A stretch of 5,650 nucleotides of DNA, taken from positions 1 through 5,650 of the forward strand of contig JAFSHJ010000316.1 in NCBI GenBank assembly GCA_017440425.1. Direction: 5' to 3'. The notes beneath the pieces were generated by a model that worked only from the letters and a program-made list of their open reading frames with translations, did not search any database and was not told where the DNA came from. Positions 4,792 to 5,650 of the stretch are shown here, piece after piece. Position numbers and translations under genes: made by a program. The stretch is from Oscillospiraceae bacterium. GTDB taxonomy: Bacteria > Bacillota > Clostridia > Oscillospirales > Ruminococcaceae. How positions within the stretch are numbered: the stretch's first letter is position 1; each line of letters opens with the position of its first letter.

Positions 4792-5650
4792 ATGTTTGAA
4801 AATTTCAGAGTTTTTGAAACCGAATTTGCAGGCAAGAAAATCAGCTTTGAAACCGGTTTGATGTGCGCCCTTTCCAGCGCTTCCTGCCTTGTACGTTATG
4901 GCGAGACTACCGTTCTCGTCAATGTCACCGCTTCTGCTAAGCCCAGAGAGGGTATCGATTACTTCCCTCTTTCCGTTGACTATGAAGAGAAGCTTTATGC
5001 TGTAGGCAGAATCCCCGGATCTTTCCAGCGCCGTGAGGGTAAGCCCTCTGATAAGGCGATTCTTGCTTCCCGCCTTGTAGACAGACCGCTTCGTCCTCTC
5101 TTCCCGAAGGATATGAGAAACGACTGTTCTGTTATTATGACCGTTATGTCTGTGGATCCCGATTGTCAGCCTGAAATCGCAGGTATGCTGGGTGCTTCCT
5201 TCGCGCTCACTATTTCCGATATTCCCTGGAACGGACCCATCGCAGGCGTAAACGTAGGTCTTGTTGACGGTGAGCTTATTGTCAACCCCGATGAGGCACA
5301 GCGCGATGTTTCCCTCATGCAGGTAACTGTTGCAGGTACCGCTGAGAAGGTTATCATGATCGAAGCAGGTGCTAAGGAAGTCGATGACGACACCATGCTT
5401 GCAGGTATCATGAAGGGCCACGAAGAGATTAAAAAGATGGTTGCCTTCTTCAACGAAGTTCGTGCAGAGATCGGCAAACCCAAGTTTGAGTTCCAGTCCA
5501 TGGAAGTTGATCACGACCTGTTTGAAGAAATCAAAGAGTTTGCTATTGACGATGTCAAGTTTGCCCTTGACACAGATGATAAGAACGTACGCGAAGAGCG
5601 TCTTGCTCCCATTGTGACCGCTATCCACGAGAAATTCGATGAGGATCCCC
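4792..5650 (+). CDS. pnp: Polyribonucleotide nucleotidyltransferase (PNPase), N-terminal part (3' end outside window)
   Basis: PNPase is a trimeric 3'-to-5' phosphorolytic exoribonuclease that releases nucleoside diphosphates; it can also add tails in reverse. The frame is open from the ATG at 4792 to the window end, giving 286 complete codons of an enzyme normally near 700 residues. GGAGGG (4779-4784), seven nt upstream, fixes the start. The first RNase PH-like domain shows LVRYGETTVLVNVTASAKPREGIDYFPL (read 33-60) and VGRIPGSFQRREGKPSD (71-87), containing the RNA-contacting loop. It also shows ILASRLVDRPLRPLFP (90-105), DPDCQPEI (122-129) and the segment around IEAGAKEVDDDTML (190-203). The linking helical domain begins near residue 235. 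The second RNase PH domain, KH and S1 domains must lie beyond the window. Expression is probably by read-through from the rpsO promoter, with control by the hairpin just upstream. Confidence 0.97.
   Translation, partial: MFENFRVFETEFAGKKISFETGLMCALSSASCLVRYGETTVLVNVTASAKPREGIDYFPLSVDYEEKLYAVGRIPGSFQRREGKPSDKAILASRLVDRPLRPLFPKDMRNDCSVIMTVMSVDPDCQPEIAGMLGASFALTISDIPWNGPIAGVNVGLVDGELIVNPDEAQRDVSLMQVTVAGTAEKVIMIEAGAKEVDDDTMLAGIMKGHEEIKKMVAFFNEVRAEIGKPKFEFQSMEVDHDLFEEIKEFAIDDVKFALDTDDKNVREERLAPIVTAIHEKFDEDP

Noticed and set aside
4789..5628. A 279-codon minus-strand open frame over pnp
   Set aside because: The + strand frame encodes unmistakable PNPase, and the antisense frame follows from its codon bias.
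1..5650. Novel defence, mobile or accessory protein system
   Set aside because: All coding sequence is accounted for by seven known housekeeping genes; I see no transposase, integrase, toxin-antitoxin pair or CRISPR-type repeat.

Overview
The window is a housekeeping translation and RNA-metabolism locus. Every gene lies on the + strand, in the order infB (3' part) - rbfA - nrnA-like DHH/DHHA1 phosphoesterase - truB - ribF - rpsO - pnp (5' part). This is the conserved nusA-infB-to-pnp cluster of Bacillota. A DHH phosphoesterase between rbfA and truB, strong GGAGG-type ribosome binding sites, moderate GC content and the protein sequences suggest a clostridial, Ruminococcus/Oscillospiraceae-like gut anaerobe. 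The lineage is an impression from the sequence, not the result of a search.

Positions 2-4179 look like one operon segment. The rbfA/nrnA junction is an ATGA overlap, infB/rbfA and nrnA/truB are separated by 15 and 19 nt, and truB and ribF either overlap by ATGA or are 26 nt apart, depending on the ribF start. I see no internal promoter or convincing terminator in this part. The products act on the 30S subunit and its RNA: IF2 starts translation, RbfA matures the 30S, TruB modifies tRNA U55, and the NrnA-like enzyme finishes degradation of very short RNAs. RibF makes FMN and FAD.

Positions 4180-4339 hold a strong sigma-A promoter (TTTACA, 17 bp, TGGTACAAT) with an A/T-rich UP-like tract. It drives rpsO through a leader of about 90 nt. 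A hairpin loop in that leader can pair with the rpsO Shine-Dalgarno region, as expected for S15 autoregulation.

Positions 4607-4791 hold a 12-bp GC-rich hairpin with a GTAA tetraloop and a short T-run (weak terminator or attenuator), followed by one long rod-like hairpin at 4682-4766 just before pnp. The second resembles in position and shape the RNase III-processed rpsO-pnp leader hairpin known from E. coli, where PNPase controls its own synthesis.

No mobile element, CRISPR array, tRNA, rRNA or defence gene is visible, and no gene-free stretch exceeds 300 bases. I found no new protein system. The parts most worth following up are the two structured RNA leaders.
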